Shown piece after piece: positions 34,202 to 44,143 of a stretch of DNA of 64,000 bases (its first letter is position 1; each line of letters starts with the position of its first letter). This DNA comes from Massilia yuzhufengensis (GTDB lineage: Bacteria > Pseudomonadota > Gammaproteobacteria > Burkholderiales > Burkholderiaceae_D). The translations under genes were made by a program, and so were the position numbers. Location of the stretch: assembly GCF_900112225.1 (NCBI RefSeq), contig NZ_FOLD01000006.1, positions 140,881-204,880 on the forward strand. Direction: 5' to 3'. The notes below the pieces were generated by a model that worked only from the letters and a program-made list of their open reading frames with translations, was not told where the DNA came from and did no database searches.

Positions 34202-34866
34202 GCCGCCTCTAACAGGTAGCCGAAGCCGCGGATGGTGCGGATCGCCACCCCGGCGCCGTCGAGCTTGAGGCGCAGGCGCGACACGTAGACCTCGACCGCA
34301 TTGAGCGTGAGGTCGTCGCCCCAGGGCGCGATGGCGTCGATGATCTGCTGTTTCGATACCACCCGGCCGGCCTGCTGCAGCAGGTATTCGAGCACGCCCC
34401 ACTCGCGCGCCGACAGGTCCAGGACCCGTTCGCCTACGCGCGCACGGCGCGTTGCACTGTCGAGGCTGAGGTGCGCCAGGCCCAGGTGGGCCGGCGGCGG
34501 GGCGAAGCGCCGGGCCAGCGCGCGGATGCGCGCGACCAGTTCGGCGCTGGCGAAGGGCTTGACCAGGTAGTCGTCGGCGCCCGTCTCCAGCCCGCGCACC
34601 CGGTCTTCGACGGCGTCGCGGGCAGTGAGCAGCAGGACCGGGGTGGCGGCGCCGCGGGCGCGCAGGCGGCGCAGCACTTCGAAGCCGTCGATGCCGGGCA
34701 GGCCGATGTCGAGGATGAGCACGGCCGGCTGGGCGCCCTGCAGGCGGGCGTCGGCGGCCACCCCGTCGCGCACCAGTTCGACCTGCATGTCCTGGGCATG
34801 CAAGGTGCGCACCAGCCCGTCGGCCAGCACGGTATCGTCTTCGACGAGCAGCAAGGGCAAAGGCAT
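34198..34866 (-). CDS. OmpR-family response regulator
   Basis: 222 residues. Receiver domain with acidic pocket ED (9-11), phospho-acceptor Asp53 (LILDIGLPGIDG), the switch Thr in LLTARD and the conserved Lys in LVKPFA. The C-terminal winged helix has EVYVSRLRLKLDGAGVAIRTIRGFGYLL, typical of the QseB/TctD group. It is first in the two-gene operon with the kinase. Candidate target boxes lie upstream of pilE (32741-32762). Confidence 0.93.
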   Translation of the reverse strand: MPLPLLLVEDDTVLADGLVRTLHAQDMQVELVRDGVAADARLQGAQPAVLILDIGLPGIDGFEVLRRLRARGAATPVLLLTARDAVEDRVRGLETGADDYLVKPFASAELVARIRALARRFAPPPAHLGLAHLSLDSATRRARVGERVLDLSAREWGVLEYLLQQAGRVVSKQQIIDAIAPWGDDLTLNAVEVYVSRLRLKLDGAGVAIRTIRGFGYLLEAA

Positions 34867-35126
34867 CGTTGGTTCAATGAGGTGGGGAGATCACATTATG
34901 CGCGAATTCATTTCCCGACCGCAAAAAAACAAATGGCAGAACGGCAAAACGCCTAGTAGGACTGGACTGACACAACTCCCTGCGACAAGCCTACACAGGG
35001 GCGACTGCCAGTCTTATGTTCGCCAACAGACTATAGCTTTAATGTTCACACATCGCGATGAGGAAACAAAAGAAGACCTCAACCAGTCGCTCCCTGAAGC
35101 ACGTTAGAGATAAAAGAGGACATAAA
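34867..35126. other. Divergent upstream region of the response regulator and the Crp/Fnr gene
   Basis: 260 bases of lower GC than the surroundings. Promoters for both flanking genes must lie here. I see no repeat, RNA gene or clear -35/-10 pair. Confidence 0.35.
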
Positions 35127-35927
35127 ATGAACAACACTCAACTTGGTGGTACGCAGAAGGCGCAACACAAGATGGCAGCCCCGAGTGAGGCTGTGAAAGC
35201 CGCGTCCCGCCCCGTTGTCAGCTACAGCGGCACCCAGCAGAACGAACTGCTCGGCGCCCTGCCTCGTCCAGACCTGGAAAGCCTGTTTGAACAACTGGAA
35301 CTCGTCCCGCTGCCATTCGGCAAAGAACTGTTCGAGTATGGCAGCAAACTGGAATACGTGTATTTCCCGACCACTGCAATCGTGTCGCTGCTGTATGTGA
35401 TGGAAGATGGCGCCACCACCGAAATCGCGGTGGTCGGCCACGAAGGCGCGGTCGGCGTGTCGCTGTTCATGGGTGAGCGCGCTACCTGCAGCGCCGTGGT
35501 CCAGAGCGCCGGCTACGGCTATCGCCTCAAGGCCCAGTTCCTGCGCGACGCCTTCAACCGCGGCGGCGCCCTGCCCCAGCTCCTGATGCGCTACACCAAC
35601 GCCCTGTTCGCCCAGATGGCCCAGAACGCCGTCGGCGGCCGCCACAGCTCGATCGAACAGAAGCTGTGCCGCTGGCTGCTCGACCGCCTGGACCGCTCGG
35701 CCAGCAATGAGCTGAAAGTGACCCAGGAACTGATCTCCATCATGCTGGGCGTGCGTCGCGAGAGCATCACCGCCGCCGCCGGCAAGCTGCAGGACGAAGG
35801 CCTGATCCAGTACCGCCGCGGCAATATCACCGTGCTCGACCGTGCAGGCCTGGAAGACTACGCCGGCGAATGCTACAAGGTCGCCAAGTCGGAATACGAC
35901 CGTCTGCTCATGGATGTGGCGCGTTAA
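35127..35927 (+). CDS. Crp/Fnr-family transcription regulator
   Basis: 266 residues from MNNTQLGG, with AGAGGA 7 bases upstream. The N-terminal cyclic-nucleotide-binding-like barrel is present (FEYGSKLEYVYFP, GHEGAVGVSLFMGE), but the phosphate-binding RSA/RTA of cAMP-binding members is not conserved (ATCSAVV instead), and there are no Fnr-type iron-sulfur cysteines. The C-terminal winged helix is clear (VTQELISIMLGVRRESITAAAGKL). Ligand and targets are unknown. The last 20 bases overlap the 3' end of the convergent histidine kinase gene. Confidence 0.88.
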   Translation: MNNTQLGGTQKAQHKMAAPSEAVKAASRPVVSYSGTQQNELLGALPRPDLESLFEQLELVPLPFGKELFEYGSKLEYVYFPTTAIVSLLYVMEDGATTEIAVVGHEGAVGVSLFMGERATCSAVVQSAGYGYRLKAQFLRDAFNRGGALPQLLMRYTNALFAQMAQNAVGGRHSSIEQKLCRWLLDRLDRSASNELKVTQELISIMLGVRRESITAAAGKLQDEGLIQYRRGNITVLDRAGLEDYAGECYKVAKSEYDRLLMDVAR

Positions 35928-37440
35928 GACTGACGGGCGCCTGCACCGGCGCCTTCACTGATTCCGCATTCGACGCCGTCTCCGGTCCTGCCGCAAACGG
36001 CGTCGTCGTTTGCGCCGATTCGAGCACCGGCGCGGCGAGGGTCGGTCCATCGCCGCCCGGTGCGGACGCGGGAATCCAGGCCTGGACACAGGTGCCGACG
36101 CCATTCACGCCGCGCGCCACGCTCAGGGCGCCGCCCAGCAACAGGGCGCGCTCGCGCATGCCCAGCAGCCCGTGCGATTTCGACTTGGCCATGGCGTCGG
36201 CGGGAATACCGATGCCGTCGTCGGTGATTTCCAGCTCCCAGCCGCCCGGCTCGCGCGTGAGATTGACGATCACGCTGCGCGCCTTGGCGTACTTGGCGAT
36301 ATTGTTCAGGGCTTCCTGGGTGATGCGGAACAAGGCGATCGCCTGCATCGGGCCGGCGCAATCGGCCTCGGCGTCGATCAGGGCGTCGCAATCGAGCGCC
36401 GTCACGCGCGCATAATCGGCGCAGTAACTCTGCAACGCGGCCGACAGCCCCATATTGTCCAGCAAGCTCGGGCGCAGGTTCTCGATGATGCGGCGCTTGA
36501 GCTGCACGGTATCGACCAGGGTCTTGCGGGCCCGGCCCAGCATGGCCACCAGTTCCGGATGGCTGCCGCGCAGCTGCTCGCTGACATTGGCGATATCCAT
36601 GCCGATCGCGGTCAGGTTGGCGCCCATCTCGTCGTGCAGCTCGCGCGCCAGGCGCGACTTTTCTTCTTCCGACACCCGGATCAGGTGGCGCGACAGCACC
36701 GACAACTGCTCCGTACGCTCGGCCACGATGGCTTCCAGGGTGTCGTTGGTATTCTGCAGGGCCTGCTCGGCTTCCAGGCGCAGGCCGAAACTGCGCTGCA
36801 CCAGGTTGTAGAACAGCAGGATGACGAGGATCGCCACCGCATTGATGCCGACCCCGGAGAGCACCGTGCGGCGCGACTGCTCATAGAAGGCCGCGGTGCG
36901 GGTGGTCAGGAGCTCGTTCTGCTCGCGCGTCATGATCACCACCTGCAGGCGGATCTCGTCCATCTCGCCGCGCGCGTCGGCCGCCGCGGCGATGGCGACG
37001 ATATCGACCAGGCCGCCGCGGCGGTACACTTCGACCGCCTGGTTCATCAGGCCGAGCTTACGCTGCACCAGGGTGCGCAGCTGGGCCAGGTTTTTCGATT
37101 GCGAGGGATTGTCGGCGAGCAGCACGCTCAGTGCGCGCAACTGGCTGTCGATTTCCTGCGGCGCCGCATTCAGCGCGCCCAGGTTGTTTTCGGCACCGGA
37201 GAGGAAATAGCCGCGCAAGCCGCTTTCGGCATCGGTGACGAGCAAGTTCAACACTTGCAGTTCGTCGGAGACGCGCGCGGTCTGGGCTTGCAGGGCGTTG
37301 GCGGAACGCAGGTCGTCCAGGTTACGGACCAGGAACACCGCATTGATCACGAGGATGACCACGCAGGCCACGCATAACAGGGTCTTGGAGAGCGGCAGGC
37401 CGCGCAACCGCTTGCCGTCGAAGGCAGTGGAAAAGTACAT
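35908..37440 (-). CDS. Histidine kinase with CHASE3-like sensor and HisKA_3 domain
   Basis: 510 residues. One membrane segment near 20-38, a CHASE3-like helical sensor (about 45-190), a second segment near 193-213, a coiled coil and a HisKA_3 domain with His269 (LARELHDEMGANL). The HATPase domain has EALNNIAKYAKA and DDGIGIP. The Ala/Pro-rich tail of ~45 residues is unusual. ATG at 37440 has AAGGA 6 bases upstream; six more codons upstream are open but less likely. It probably pairs with the NarL-type regulator encoded 262 bases upstream in the same direction. Confidence 0.9.
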   Translation of the reverse strand: MYFSTAFDGKRLRGLPLSKTLLCVACVVILVINAVFLVRNLDDLRSANALQAQTARVSDELQVLNLLVTDAESGLRGYFLSGAENNLGALNAAPQEIDSQLRALSVLLADNPSQSKNLAQLRTLVQRKLGLMNQAVEVYRRGGLVDIVAIAAAADARGEMDEIRLQVVIMTREQNELLTTRTAAFYEQSRRTVLSGVGINAVAILVILLFYNLVQRSFGLRLEAEQALQNTNDTLEAIVAERTEQLSVLSRHLIRVSEEEKSRLARELHDEMGANLTAIGMDIANVSEQLRGSHPELVAMLGRARKTLVDTVQLKRRIIENLRPSLLDNMGLSAALQSYCADYARVTALDCDALIDAEADCAGPMQAIALFRITQEALNNIAKYAKARSVIVNLTREPGGWELEITDDGIGIPADAMAKSKSHGLLGMRERALLLGGALSVARGVNGVGTCVQAWIPASAPGGDGPTLAAPVLESAQTTTPFAAGPETASNAESVKAPVQAPVSLNAPHP

Positions 37441-37664
37441 GAGCTTCCTTTCGCGCAACTTATGCCATCGGGGGCGATTATAGTCGCGTTAGCGCGACGT
37501 TGCAGCGCCAGACAAAACGGGTCGGGCGCAGGCGCGCGCGGTGCTACCGCAATGCGGGAAACGACAACACGTCAGCAGACCGCTGCAAGTGTGCGCCCAT
37601 CCGCGCCGCGATGCAATATGCAACGCTGCACAAAAAGATCTTGCCGGAAGGGGGAAACGCGAAA

Positions 37665-37688
37665 GCACGCCGGGCTGGGCCGGCGTGC
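37665..37688 (-). terminator. Hairpin after the NarL-type regulator gene
   Basis: GCACGCCGG (37665-37673) pairs with CCGGCGTGC (37680-37688) around a 6-base loop. On the minus strand TTTCGCGTTTCC follows, a weak T tract, 15 bases after the regulator stop. It may limit readthrough into the kinase gene. Confidence 0.5.
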
Positions 37689-37702
37689 CCTGAGGTGGGA
37701 AC

Positions 37703-38335
37703 TTAGTCGAGCAGGTTGTTCTTCATGGCGTAATAGGTCAGGTCGCTATTGGACTGCAGGCCCATTTTTTCCATGATGCGGGTGCGGTAGGTCGACACCG
37801 TCTTGATCGACAGCGACAGTGCATTGCCGATGTCGGACACGGTGGCCCCCTTGGCCAGGCGCAGGAAGACCTGGAACTCGCGGTCGGACAGCTCGGTGTG
37901 CAGCGCGGTGTTCGGGTCGCGGTCGAAACTCTGGGCCAGCAGTTCGCCCACGGTGGAGCTTACATAGCGGCGGCCCTGGAACACGGTACGCACCGCGGTC
38001 TTGAGCTCGTCGGCTTCGCATTCCTTGTTCAGGTAGCCGTTGGCGCCCATCTTGAACAGGTTCAGCGCGTACTGCTGCGCCGGGTAACCCGAAAGAATCA
38101 GCACCGGCAGGTTCGGCTGGCCCTGGCGGATGGTGCGCAGGATGTCGATGCCGCTCTGGTCGGGCATCGCGATATCGAGCAACAGCACGTCGCAGATTTC
38201 ACGGCGTGCGATATCCAGGGCCTCGCGGCCGGTTGCGCCTTCGGCGACGACTTCGAAATCGCCCGACGACGAAAAAATCTGTTTGAAACCTGCTCGAACT
38301 ATTTGGTGATCGTCACAAATGGCAACGCGTATCAT
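37703..38335 (-). CDS. NarL/FixJ-family response regulator
   Basis: 210 residues. Receiver with DD at 8-9, phospho-acceptor Asp54 (VLLLDIAMPDQSG) and the Lys in NKECEADELK, followed by a LuxR-type helix-turn-helix (LSDREFQVFLRLAKGATVSDIGNALSLSIKTVSTYRTRIMEKM). It is likely the partner of the CHASE3-type kinase downstream. The layout resembles UvrY/GacA-type systems, but the target genes cannot be read from here. Confidence 0.93.
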   Translation of the reverse strand: MIRVAICDDHQIVRAGFKQIFSSSGDFEVVAEGATGREALDIARREICDVLLLDIAMPDQSGIDILRTIRQGQPNLPVLILSGYPAQQYALNLFKMGANGYLNKECEADELKTAVRTVFQGRRYVSSTVGELLAQSFDRDPNTALHTELSDREFQVFLRLAKGATVSDIGNALSLSIKTVSTYRTRIMEKMGLQSNSDLTYYAMKNNLLD

Positions 38336-38565
38336 TGTCTTCCCTTAAATTTTCCCTGCTCAGGAAAGTGCCAGGTCCGTGCTCCACGCCCCGGCTTGCA
38401 TGCACTGGATCAGCATGCCCGCAGGTGACATTCTATCACTCCCACGCAGAGCATCAACAGCGCGCGCTTGCTGAGTTATCAATTACTGAGTACGAGCGGG
38501 GCGCGCGGCGCCGGATGGGCGCACAATGCGCCTTGCGCCAATCCACCGCGCCGCCCGCAGCGCCC

Positions 38566-38970
38566 TCAGGCGACAGTGCTGCCGTGCCGCAGCAGCGCGA
38601 GGATTTCCAGCAATTCGGCGCGCACCTGCGCGCTGTCGATGGCGGGCGCGCTCGGCGCCGGCTCGGCTTCGGGTGCGGAGGCGAGCTCGTGGGCGCGGCC
38701 ATCGAGCCGGTTGCGGGCGCCGCTGATGGTGAAGCCCTGTTCGTAGAGCAGCTCGCGGATGCGCCGGATCAGCAGCACTTCATGGTGCTGGTAATAGCGG
38801 CGATTGCCGCGGCGCTTGACCGGCTTGAGTTGGGTAAATTCCTGCTCCCAATAGCGCAGCACGTGCGGCTTCACGCCGCACAGCTCGCTTACTTCGCCGA
38901 TGGTGAAGTAGCGTTTGGCCGGGATCGGCGGCAGCACAATGGGATCAGGCTTGGTCGGTCGGTCAGTCAT
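38566..38970 (-). CDS. MerR-family transcription regulator
   Basis: 134 residues. The N-terminal winged helix KRYFTIGEVSELCGVKPHVLRYWEQEF (about 19-45) and the QGFTISGARNRL segment are those of the MlrA/YcgE-like MerR proteins that sit next to ihfA in most proteobacteria. There are no metal-binding cysteines at the C-terminus, which is an Ala/Pro/Glu linker plus a helix. The ihfA stop is 8 bases from its start. Targets unknown. Confidence 0.9.
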   Translation of the reverse strand: MTDRPTKPDPIVLPPIPAKRYFTIGEVSELCGVKPHVLRYWEQEFTQLKPVKRRGNRRYYQHHEVLLIRRIRELLYEQGFTISGARNRLDGRAHELASAPEAEPAPSAPAIDSAQVRAELLEILALLRHGSTVA

Positions 38971-38977
38971 CTAGCAC

Positions 38978-39337
38978 TCAGGCGGCGCGAGCCAGGGAAC
39001 TTCCGGGGGGATTGGTCTCTTCGACCATTCCCTTGAGTTTCTGGCTGGCGTGGAAAGTCACGACGCGACGCGCCGTGATGGGGATCTCTTCCCCGGTTTT
39101 CGGATTGCGGCCGGGCCGCTGCGGCTTGTCGCGCAACTGGAAGTTGCCGAAGCCGGACAGCTTGACCGCTTCGCCGCGCTCGAGCGCGTTGCGGATTTCA
39201 TCGAAAAAGGTTTCGACCATGTCCTTGGCTTCGCGCTTGTTCAGGCCGACCTGCTCGAACAGCAGCTCGGCCAGCTCGGCCTTGGTGAGGGTCGGGAGAT
39301 CCTTTTCCGCTTCCTGCCGCACCCGCGCAACTTGCAT
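38978..39337 (-). CDS. ihfA: Integration host factor subunit alpha
   Basis: 119 residues. IHF bends DNA in recombination, replication and transcription. The core [32 protein letters not shown] and the DNA-contacting arm [20 protein letters not shown] match IhfA. There are ~17 more residues at the N-terminus than in E. coli; the chosen ATG has no good ribosome-binding site, so a downstream non-ATG start is possible. It follows pheT by 109 bases, in the conserved order pheS-pheT-ihfA-merR. Confidence 0.93.
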   Translation of the reverse strand: MQVARVRQEAEKDLPTLTKAELAELLFEQVGLNKREAKDMVETFFDEIRNALERGEAVKLSGFGNFQLRDKPQRPGRNPKTGEEIPITARRVVTFHASQKLKGMVEETNPPGSSLARAA

Positions 39338-39446
39338 CGCGCGATGCAGGTCGGCCGCCAGGGCTTCCTGGAAGACGACCGAGTCAACGTCGTTGTTATT
39401 AATTTTGAAGCCCTGCCTTCAAGTGAACCGTTTTGGAGAACCTGCT

Positions 39447-41888
39447 TTATGCACGCAGCTTTGCGCCGACTTTGCTTTCGGCAGCCTGGGCGATTGCAGC
39501 CATGATGGCATCCACCGCCTCGTCTTGCAGCGTCGATTGAGTATCTTGCAAGGCAAAGCGGAAAGCAAGGCTTTTTTCATCCGTGTCGAGCCCCTTGCCG
39601 CGGTATTCATCAAACAAAACAACGGCTTGCACGATCTTTCCTGCTGGATTTATTGCGATTTCGGCATGGAATGTGTCAAGCACTTCCTGGGCCGAAACAC
39701 CCTGTTTGACCACCAGCGCCAGGTCGCGCGTGGCGCCCGGGAACTTCGAGATCTCGGCATAGGCCGGCACGCTGCGCTGGCGCAGCGCGTCGGCGTCGAC
39801 TTCGAACAGCACCGGCGCCAGCGGCAGGTCATATTTTTGCAGCCAGCGCGGGTGCAGCTCGCCGATGAAGCCGATATTCTTGCCATCGAGTTCGACAATC
39901 GCGCTGCGGCCCGGGTGCAGGGCCGGATGTTCGCCCTTCACGAAACGCACGGTGCGCGGCGCAAACAGCGCCTCGAGGTCGGCCTTGACGTCGAAGTAAT
40001 CCACCGCGCGGCTCTTCTCGCCCCACTGCTCGTCCTGGGCCGGGCCATAGGCCATGGCGGCGACGCGCTTGGGCTGGTCGAAACCGGCCACCGACAGCGG
40101 GCCGTCTTCGGTCTGTGGATTGCGCCAGAACACGCCACCGACTTCGAACACGCGCACGCGGCCGGCCTTGCGGTTGACGTTGTAGCGCACATTGGCGACC
40201 AGGCTGCCCACCAGGTTCGAGCGCATCACGCTCATCTGGCTGGCGATCGGGTTCTGCAGGCGGATCGGCTCCGGGTTGGCGGCGAAATCCTGCTCCCACT
40301 GCGCTTCCACGAAGCTCATGTTGACCACTTCCTGGTAACCCAGGTCGGCCAGCTGGTGGCGGATCGCGAACAGCGAGCGGGTGTTTTCCGGCTCGAGCAG
40401 CATGGCGCTCGGGGCGACCGGCGGGCGGGTCGGGATATTCTCGAAACCGTAGACGCGCGCCACTTCCTCGATCAGGTCTTCCTCGATCTCGATGTCGAAA
40501 CGATACGAAGGCGAGGTCACGTAAAACACGCCCGGTCCGTCGCTACGGGCGTCAAACGTGAACGGCAACTGCAGGCGGGTGAAGATGTCGGCCACGACGT
40601 CGTCGGTCAGCGGCACGCCGATGACTTTCGCGGCGCGCGCGGTGCGCATCGCGACCGGTTTCGGCTGCGGCAGGTTCACGGACTGGTCGTCGACCGGGCC
40701 CACTTTGGTATCCGGGGTGCCGCAGATTTCCACGATCAAGGCGGTGATGCGCTCGATATGCTCGACCGTGGTCGCGTAATCGACGCCGCGCTCGAAGCGG
40801 TGCGCCGCGTCGGTCGAGAAATTGTACTTGCGGGCGCGGCCCTGGATGGCGTTCGGCCACCAGAACGCCGCTTCCAGGTAGATGTCGGTGGTGTCCAGGG
40901 TGACGGCGGTGGCGTCGCCGCCCATGATGCCGGCCAGCGATTCGATTTCCCTGTCGTCGGCGATCACGCCGACCCACTCGTCGATGGCGATGGTATTGCC
41001 GTTGAGGAGCTTGAGGGTCTCGCCCTTGCGGCCCCAGCGCACGTCGAGGCTGCCGTGGATCTTGTTCATGTCAAACACATGCGACGGACGGCCGACTTCG
41101 AGCATGACGTAGTTGGAAATGTCCACCAGGGCCGATACCGAACGCTGGCCGCTGCGCTCGAGGCGCTGCTTCATCCAGTCCGGCGTCGCGGCGCGCGCGT
41201 CCAGGCCGCGGATCACGCGGCCCGAGAAGCGGCCGCACAGGTCCGGCGCCGAGATGGTCACGGGCAGGGTTTCGTCCAGCGTGACCGGAACCAGCTTGGT
41301 GGTCGGCACGTGCAGCGGCGTGCCGGTCAGGGCCGACACTTCACGCGCCACGCCCAGCACCGACAGGCAGTCGGCCTTGTTCGGGGTGAGCTTGATGGTG
41401 AACTTCAGGTCGTCCAGCCCGAGGTAGTCGCGGATGCTGGCGCCGACCGGTGCGTCCTGCGGCAATTCCATCAGGCCGCTGCTCTCTTCCGAGATCTTGA
41501 GTTCCTTGGCCGAGCACATCATGCCCTGCGATTCGACACCGCGCAGCTTGCCGGTCTTGATCTCGAAAGGCTTGCCGTCGGCGCCAGGCGGCAGCACGGC
41601 GCCGGACATGGCGCAGATCGCCTTCATGCCGGCGCGCACGTTCGGGGCGCCGCAGACGATATTGAGCAAGGTGCCGGTACCCACATCCACCTGGCAGACA
41701 TTGAGGCGGTCGGCGTTCGGGTGCTTGGCCACTTCCTTGACTTCGGCCACCACCACGTTGGTGAAGGGCGGCGCGACCGCTTCGACGTCCTCGACTTCGA
41801 GGCCGGACATGGTCAGCAGGTGCGACAGCTCGTTCGACGTCAGCGACGGGTTGACCAGGGAACGGAGCCAGTTTTCGGAGAATTGCAT
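39447..41888 (-). CDS. pheT: Phenylalanyl-tRNA synthetase beta subunit
   Basis: 813 residues, full length. Together with PheS it forms the alpha2-beta2 enzyme that charges tRNA-Phe; the beta subunit binds tRNA and edits Tyr-tRNA-Phe. The EMAP-like tRNA-binding domain ([27 protein letters not shown], about 41-67) is followed by B3/B4 editing, B5 and the C-terminal ferredoxin-like anticodon domain. It starts 57 bases after pheS. Confidence 0.97.
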   Translation of the reverse strand: MQFSENWLRSLVNPSLTSNELSHLLTMSGLEVEDVEAVAPPFTNVVVAEVKEVAKHPNADRLNVCQVDVGTGTLLNIVCGAPNVRAGMKAICAMSGAVLPPGADGKPFEIKTGKLRGVESQGMMCSAKELKISEESSGLMELPQDAPVGASIRDYLGLDDLKFTIKLTPNKADCLSVLGVAREVSALTGTPLHVPTTKLVPVTLDETLPVTISAPDLCGRFSGRVIRGLDARAATPDWMKQRLERSGQRSVSALVDISNYVMLEVGRPSHVFDMNKIHGSLDVRWGRKGETLKLLNGNTIAIDEWVGVIADDREIESLAGIMGGDATAVTLDTTDIYLEAAFWWPNAIQGRARKYNFSTDAAHRFERGVDYATTVEHIERITALIVEICGTPDTKVGPVDDQSVNLPQPKPVAMRTARAAKVIGVPLTDDVVADIFTRLQLPFTFDARSDGPGVFYVTSPSYRFDIEIEEDLIEEVARVYGFENIPTRPPVAPSAMLLEPENTRSLFAIRHQLADLGYQEVVNMSFVEAQWEQDFAANPEPIRLQNPIASQMSVMRSNLVGSLVANVRYNVNRKAGRVRVFEVGGVFWRNPQTEDGPLSVAGFDQPKRVAAMAYGPAQDEQWGEKSRAVDYFDVKADLEALFAPRTVRFVKGEHPALHPGRSAIVELDGKNIGFIGELHPRWLQKYDLPLAPVLFEVDADALRQRSVPAYAEISKFPGATRDLALVVKQGVSAQEVLDTFHAEIAINPAGKIVQAVVLFDEYRGKGLDTDEKSLAFRFALQDTQSTLQDEAVDAIMAAIAQAAESKVGAKLRA

Positions 41889-41945
41889 AATGTTTGCCTT
41901 GTAAGCGCGCGTTTTATTATTGGGCGTACTGAATCAGCTAGCGTA

Positions 41946-42962
41946 TTAATTAAACTGTTTCAGGAATCGTAAGTCGCCTTCGTAGAAGAGGCGCAAGTCG
42001 TTGATTCCATAACGCAGCATCGTCAGGCGCTCGAGGCCGGAGCCGAACGCGAAACCGATGAATTTTTCCGGATCCAGGCCGAAATTGCGCACCACGGTCG
42101 GATGGACCTGGCCGGCGCCCGACACTTCCAGCCAGCGGCCCTTGAGCGGACCGGAGCCGAAGGCGATGTCGATCTCGGCCGACGGTTCCGTGAACGGAAA
42201 GTAGGACGGGCGGAAACGCACCTGCAGGTCGTCGGTCTCGAAGAAGGCCTTGACGAAGTTCAGGTACACGCCTTTCAAGTCGGCGAAGGAGATGTCTTCG
42301 CCGATCCACAGGCCTTCGACCTGGTGGAACATCGGCGAGTGGGTGGCGTCGCTGTCGACGCGATAGGTTCGGCCCGGCGCGATCACCTTGATCGGCGGCG
42401 TGTGGGTGCGCGCGTAGCGCACCTGCATCGGGCTGGTGTGGGTGCGCAGCAGCAGCGGCTTGCCGGTGCTGTCATTGCCTTCCACATAGAAGGTGTCCTG
42501 CATCGAACGGGCCGGGTGGTTTTCCGGGCTGTTCAGGGCTGTGAAATTGGTCCAGTCGGTTTCGATCTCGGGGCCGTCGGCCACGTCGAAGCCGATCGAG
42601 CGGAAGATCTGCTCCACCCGCTCCCAGGTGCGCATCACCGGATGGATGCCACCCTTGGCGCGGCCGCGACCCGGCAGGGTGACGTCGATGGACTCCAGAT
42701 TAAGGCGGGCTTCGAGCAAGGCGTTGGCGAGGGCGTCGCGGCGGGCGGTCAGTGCGTGTTCGATTTTTTCTTTTGCCGCATTGATCAGCGCGCCCTGCGC
42801 CTTGCGCTGTTCAGGGTCGAGCTTGCCGAGGCCCTTCATGAGGTCGGTCACCTGCCCGGTCTTGCCCAGGTATTTGGCTTTTGCATTTTCGAGCGCGGCG
42901 GCGTCGACGGCGGCGCCGAAGTCAGCCTGTGCGGAGACGACGAGTTCTTCCAGCGTATGCAT
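41946..42962 (-). CDS. pheS: Phenylalanyl-tRNA synthetase alpha subunit
   Basis: 338 residues. N-terminal coiled coil, then the class II catalytic core with motif 2 ([23 protein letters not shown]) and motif 3 ([22 protein letters not shown]). The rplT gene ends 124 bases upstream and an intrinsic terminator lies between them (43004-43035). Confidence 0.97.
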   Translation of the reverse strand: MHTLEELVVSAQADFGAAVDAAALENAKAKYLGKTGQVTDLMKGLGKLDPEQRKAQGALINAAKEKIEHALTARRDALANALLEARLNLESIDVTLPGRGRAKGGIHPVMRTWERVEQIFRSIGFDVADGPEIETDWTNFTALNSPENHPARSMQDTFYVEGNDSTGKPLLLRTHTSPMQVRYARTHTPPIKVIAPGRTYRVDSDATHSPMFHQVEGLWIGEDISFADLKGVYLNFVKAFFETDDLQVRFRPSYFPFTEPSAEIDIAFGSGPLKGRWLEVSGAGQVHPTVVRNFGLDPEKFIGFAFGSGLERLTMLRYGINDLRLFYEGDLRFLKQFN

Positions 42963-43003
42963 GCTTGTTGTTTTCCTGTTTCAGCGTGGCGGGCGCCACA
43001 ATC

Positions 43004-43035
43004 AAAAACGGGGCACAGGTATTAACTGTGCCCCG
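43004..43035 (-). terminator. Intrinsic terminator or attenuator between rplT and pheS
   Basis: On the minus strand CGGGGCACAG and CTGTGCCCCG form a perfect 10-bp stem with a 7-base loop, followed directly by TTTTT. It lies 42-73 bases before the pheS start. E. coli has a terminator at the same place controlled by the Phe-rich leader PheM; no Phe-rich leader is visible here. Confidence 0.8.
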
Positions 43036-43086
43036 CTCTTTTCGCGCCATGCTGCCATGGCGCTGGTCGTGCTAGCGAACTGCCGA

Positions 43087-43446
43087 TTAAGCAGCCAGCG
43101 TGGCCTTGGCGGCGGTGACAATCGCGGCGAATGCCGGCTTGTCGTGCACTGCCATGTCAGCCAGGACTTTACGGTCCAGTTCAATTCCGGACTTTTTCAG
43201 GCCGTTCATGAAGGCGCTGTAGGTCATGCCGTGCGAACGCGAAGCCGCGTTGATACGGGTGATCCACAGTGCGCGGAAGACGCGCTTCTTGTTACGGCGA
43301 TCGCGGTATGCGTACTGGCCAGCGCGCATGACTGCTTGCTTGGCAACACGGAATACTTTGCTGCGGCGACCACGGTAGCCTTTAGCAAGGGCAAGAACTT
43401 TCTTGTGACGGGCACGTGCAGTAACCCCACGTTTTACTCGAGGCAT
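43087..43446 (-). CDS. rplT: 50S ribosomal protein L20
   Basis: 119 residues. [28 protein letters not shown] is the L20 signature. L20 binds 23S rRNA early in 50S assembly and in other species represses its own operon. It follows rpmI by 29 bases. Confidence 0.98.
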   Translation of the reverse strand: MPRVKRGVTARARHKKVLALAKGYRGRRSKVFRVAKQAVMRAGQYAYRDRRNKKRVFRALWITRINAASRSHGMTYSAFMNGLKKSGIELDRKVLADMAVHDKPAFAAIVTAAKATLAA

Positions 43447-43475
43447 ATTAGCTCCCTTGTATTAGGTTAGTGAGA

Positions 43476-43673
43476 TTAAGCAGATGGCATCATACGCAGG
43501 ACGCTAGTCACGTCCGACGCATTGATGTTACGGGTGCCGCGCAGCTGACGCTTGTTCTTGGTGGTCTTCTTGGTCAGGATGTGACGCTTGAACGCCATAC
43601 CCGACTTGACGGTACCACCTGGACGCACGCGGAAACGCTTCTTCGCGCTGCTTTTGGTTTTCATTTTTGGCAT
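43476..43673 (-). CDS. rpmI: 50S ribosomal protein L35
   Basis: 65 residues. [20 protein letters not shown] is the L35 signature. Unlike the tight infC-rpmI spacing of many species, 470 bases separate it from infC, and that gap holds a REP-like pair. Confidence 0.98.
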   Translation of the reverse strand: MPKMKTKSSAKKRFRVRPGGTVKSGMAFKRHILTKKTTKNKRQLRGTRNINASDVTSVLRMMPSA

Positions 43674-44143
43674 AGTCTTCTGTCCTTTTTGGGACAGCCT
43701 CTATACGACAGGATTGCAGGTGGCAGCGACGCTGCTCTTAAAGCCTACTTTCACTTGTCTTGCAGTCGGAGCGAGCCGACTACAACCTGCTTCGAAAAAC
43801 AGGAACCGCAGATCATAGCACAGGTTGCGGGGGAATAGTTGGGACGGGGAGAGTTTTGATGGGGATGAGGCGTGGCGCCAACGTACCCATTTTCCCCACC
43901 CCTCGCACCGTCGCCCCGGCGCAGGCCGGGGCCCAATATCGTCGCGTGTTGCTGGCGCGTGCGTTTGCCACTACTCACGCAACTTGGGTGCCGGCCTGCG
44001 CCGGCACGACGAATCAGGGGATAGCGTCCAAAGGTCGCCGAGCCCGGATGCACTGATTCAAACCCCACCAACGCACACAGGCCGGACCCGGGTGCAGCTT
44101 GCGCTCGCACCCGGGCCCGGCCCGCCTAGCTGACGTCGAAGAA
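43674..44143. other. Enlarged infC-rpmI intergenic region
   Basis: 470 bases without a supported gene. It contains a pair of REP-like palindromes (43910-44010). Frames crossing it are made of repeat sequence. A separate promoter for rpmI-rplT may lie here, but I cannot point to one. Confidence 0.55.
43910..44010. repeat. REP-like palindrome pair inside the infC-rpmI gap
   Basis: Unit one (43910-43935) has core CCCCGGCGCAGGCCGGGG and is followed by CCCAA. Unit two, inverted (43983-44010), has core GTGCCGGCCTGCGCCGGCAC and ends in ACGAC. The units share the CGTCG...CCCAA frame with the other loci of the family. Confidence 0.75.

Noticed and set aside
39012..41972. A 986-codon plus-strand frame over ihfA and pheT
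   Set aside because: It is antisense to conserved genes and compositionally a shadow.
43036..43086. A PheM-like leader peptide before pheS
   Set aside because: The possible 18-codon frame has only one Phe codon and no clear ribosome-binding site.
43751..44110. Open frames in the infC-rpmI gap
   Set aside because: They read through REP-like palindromes; no ribosome-binding site and no family resemblance.
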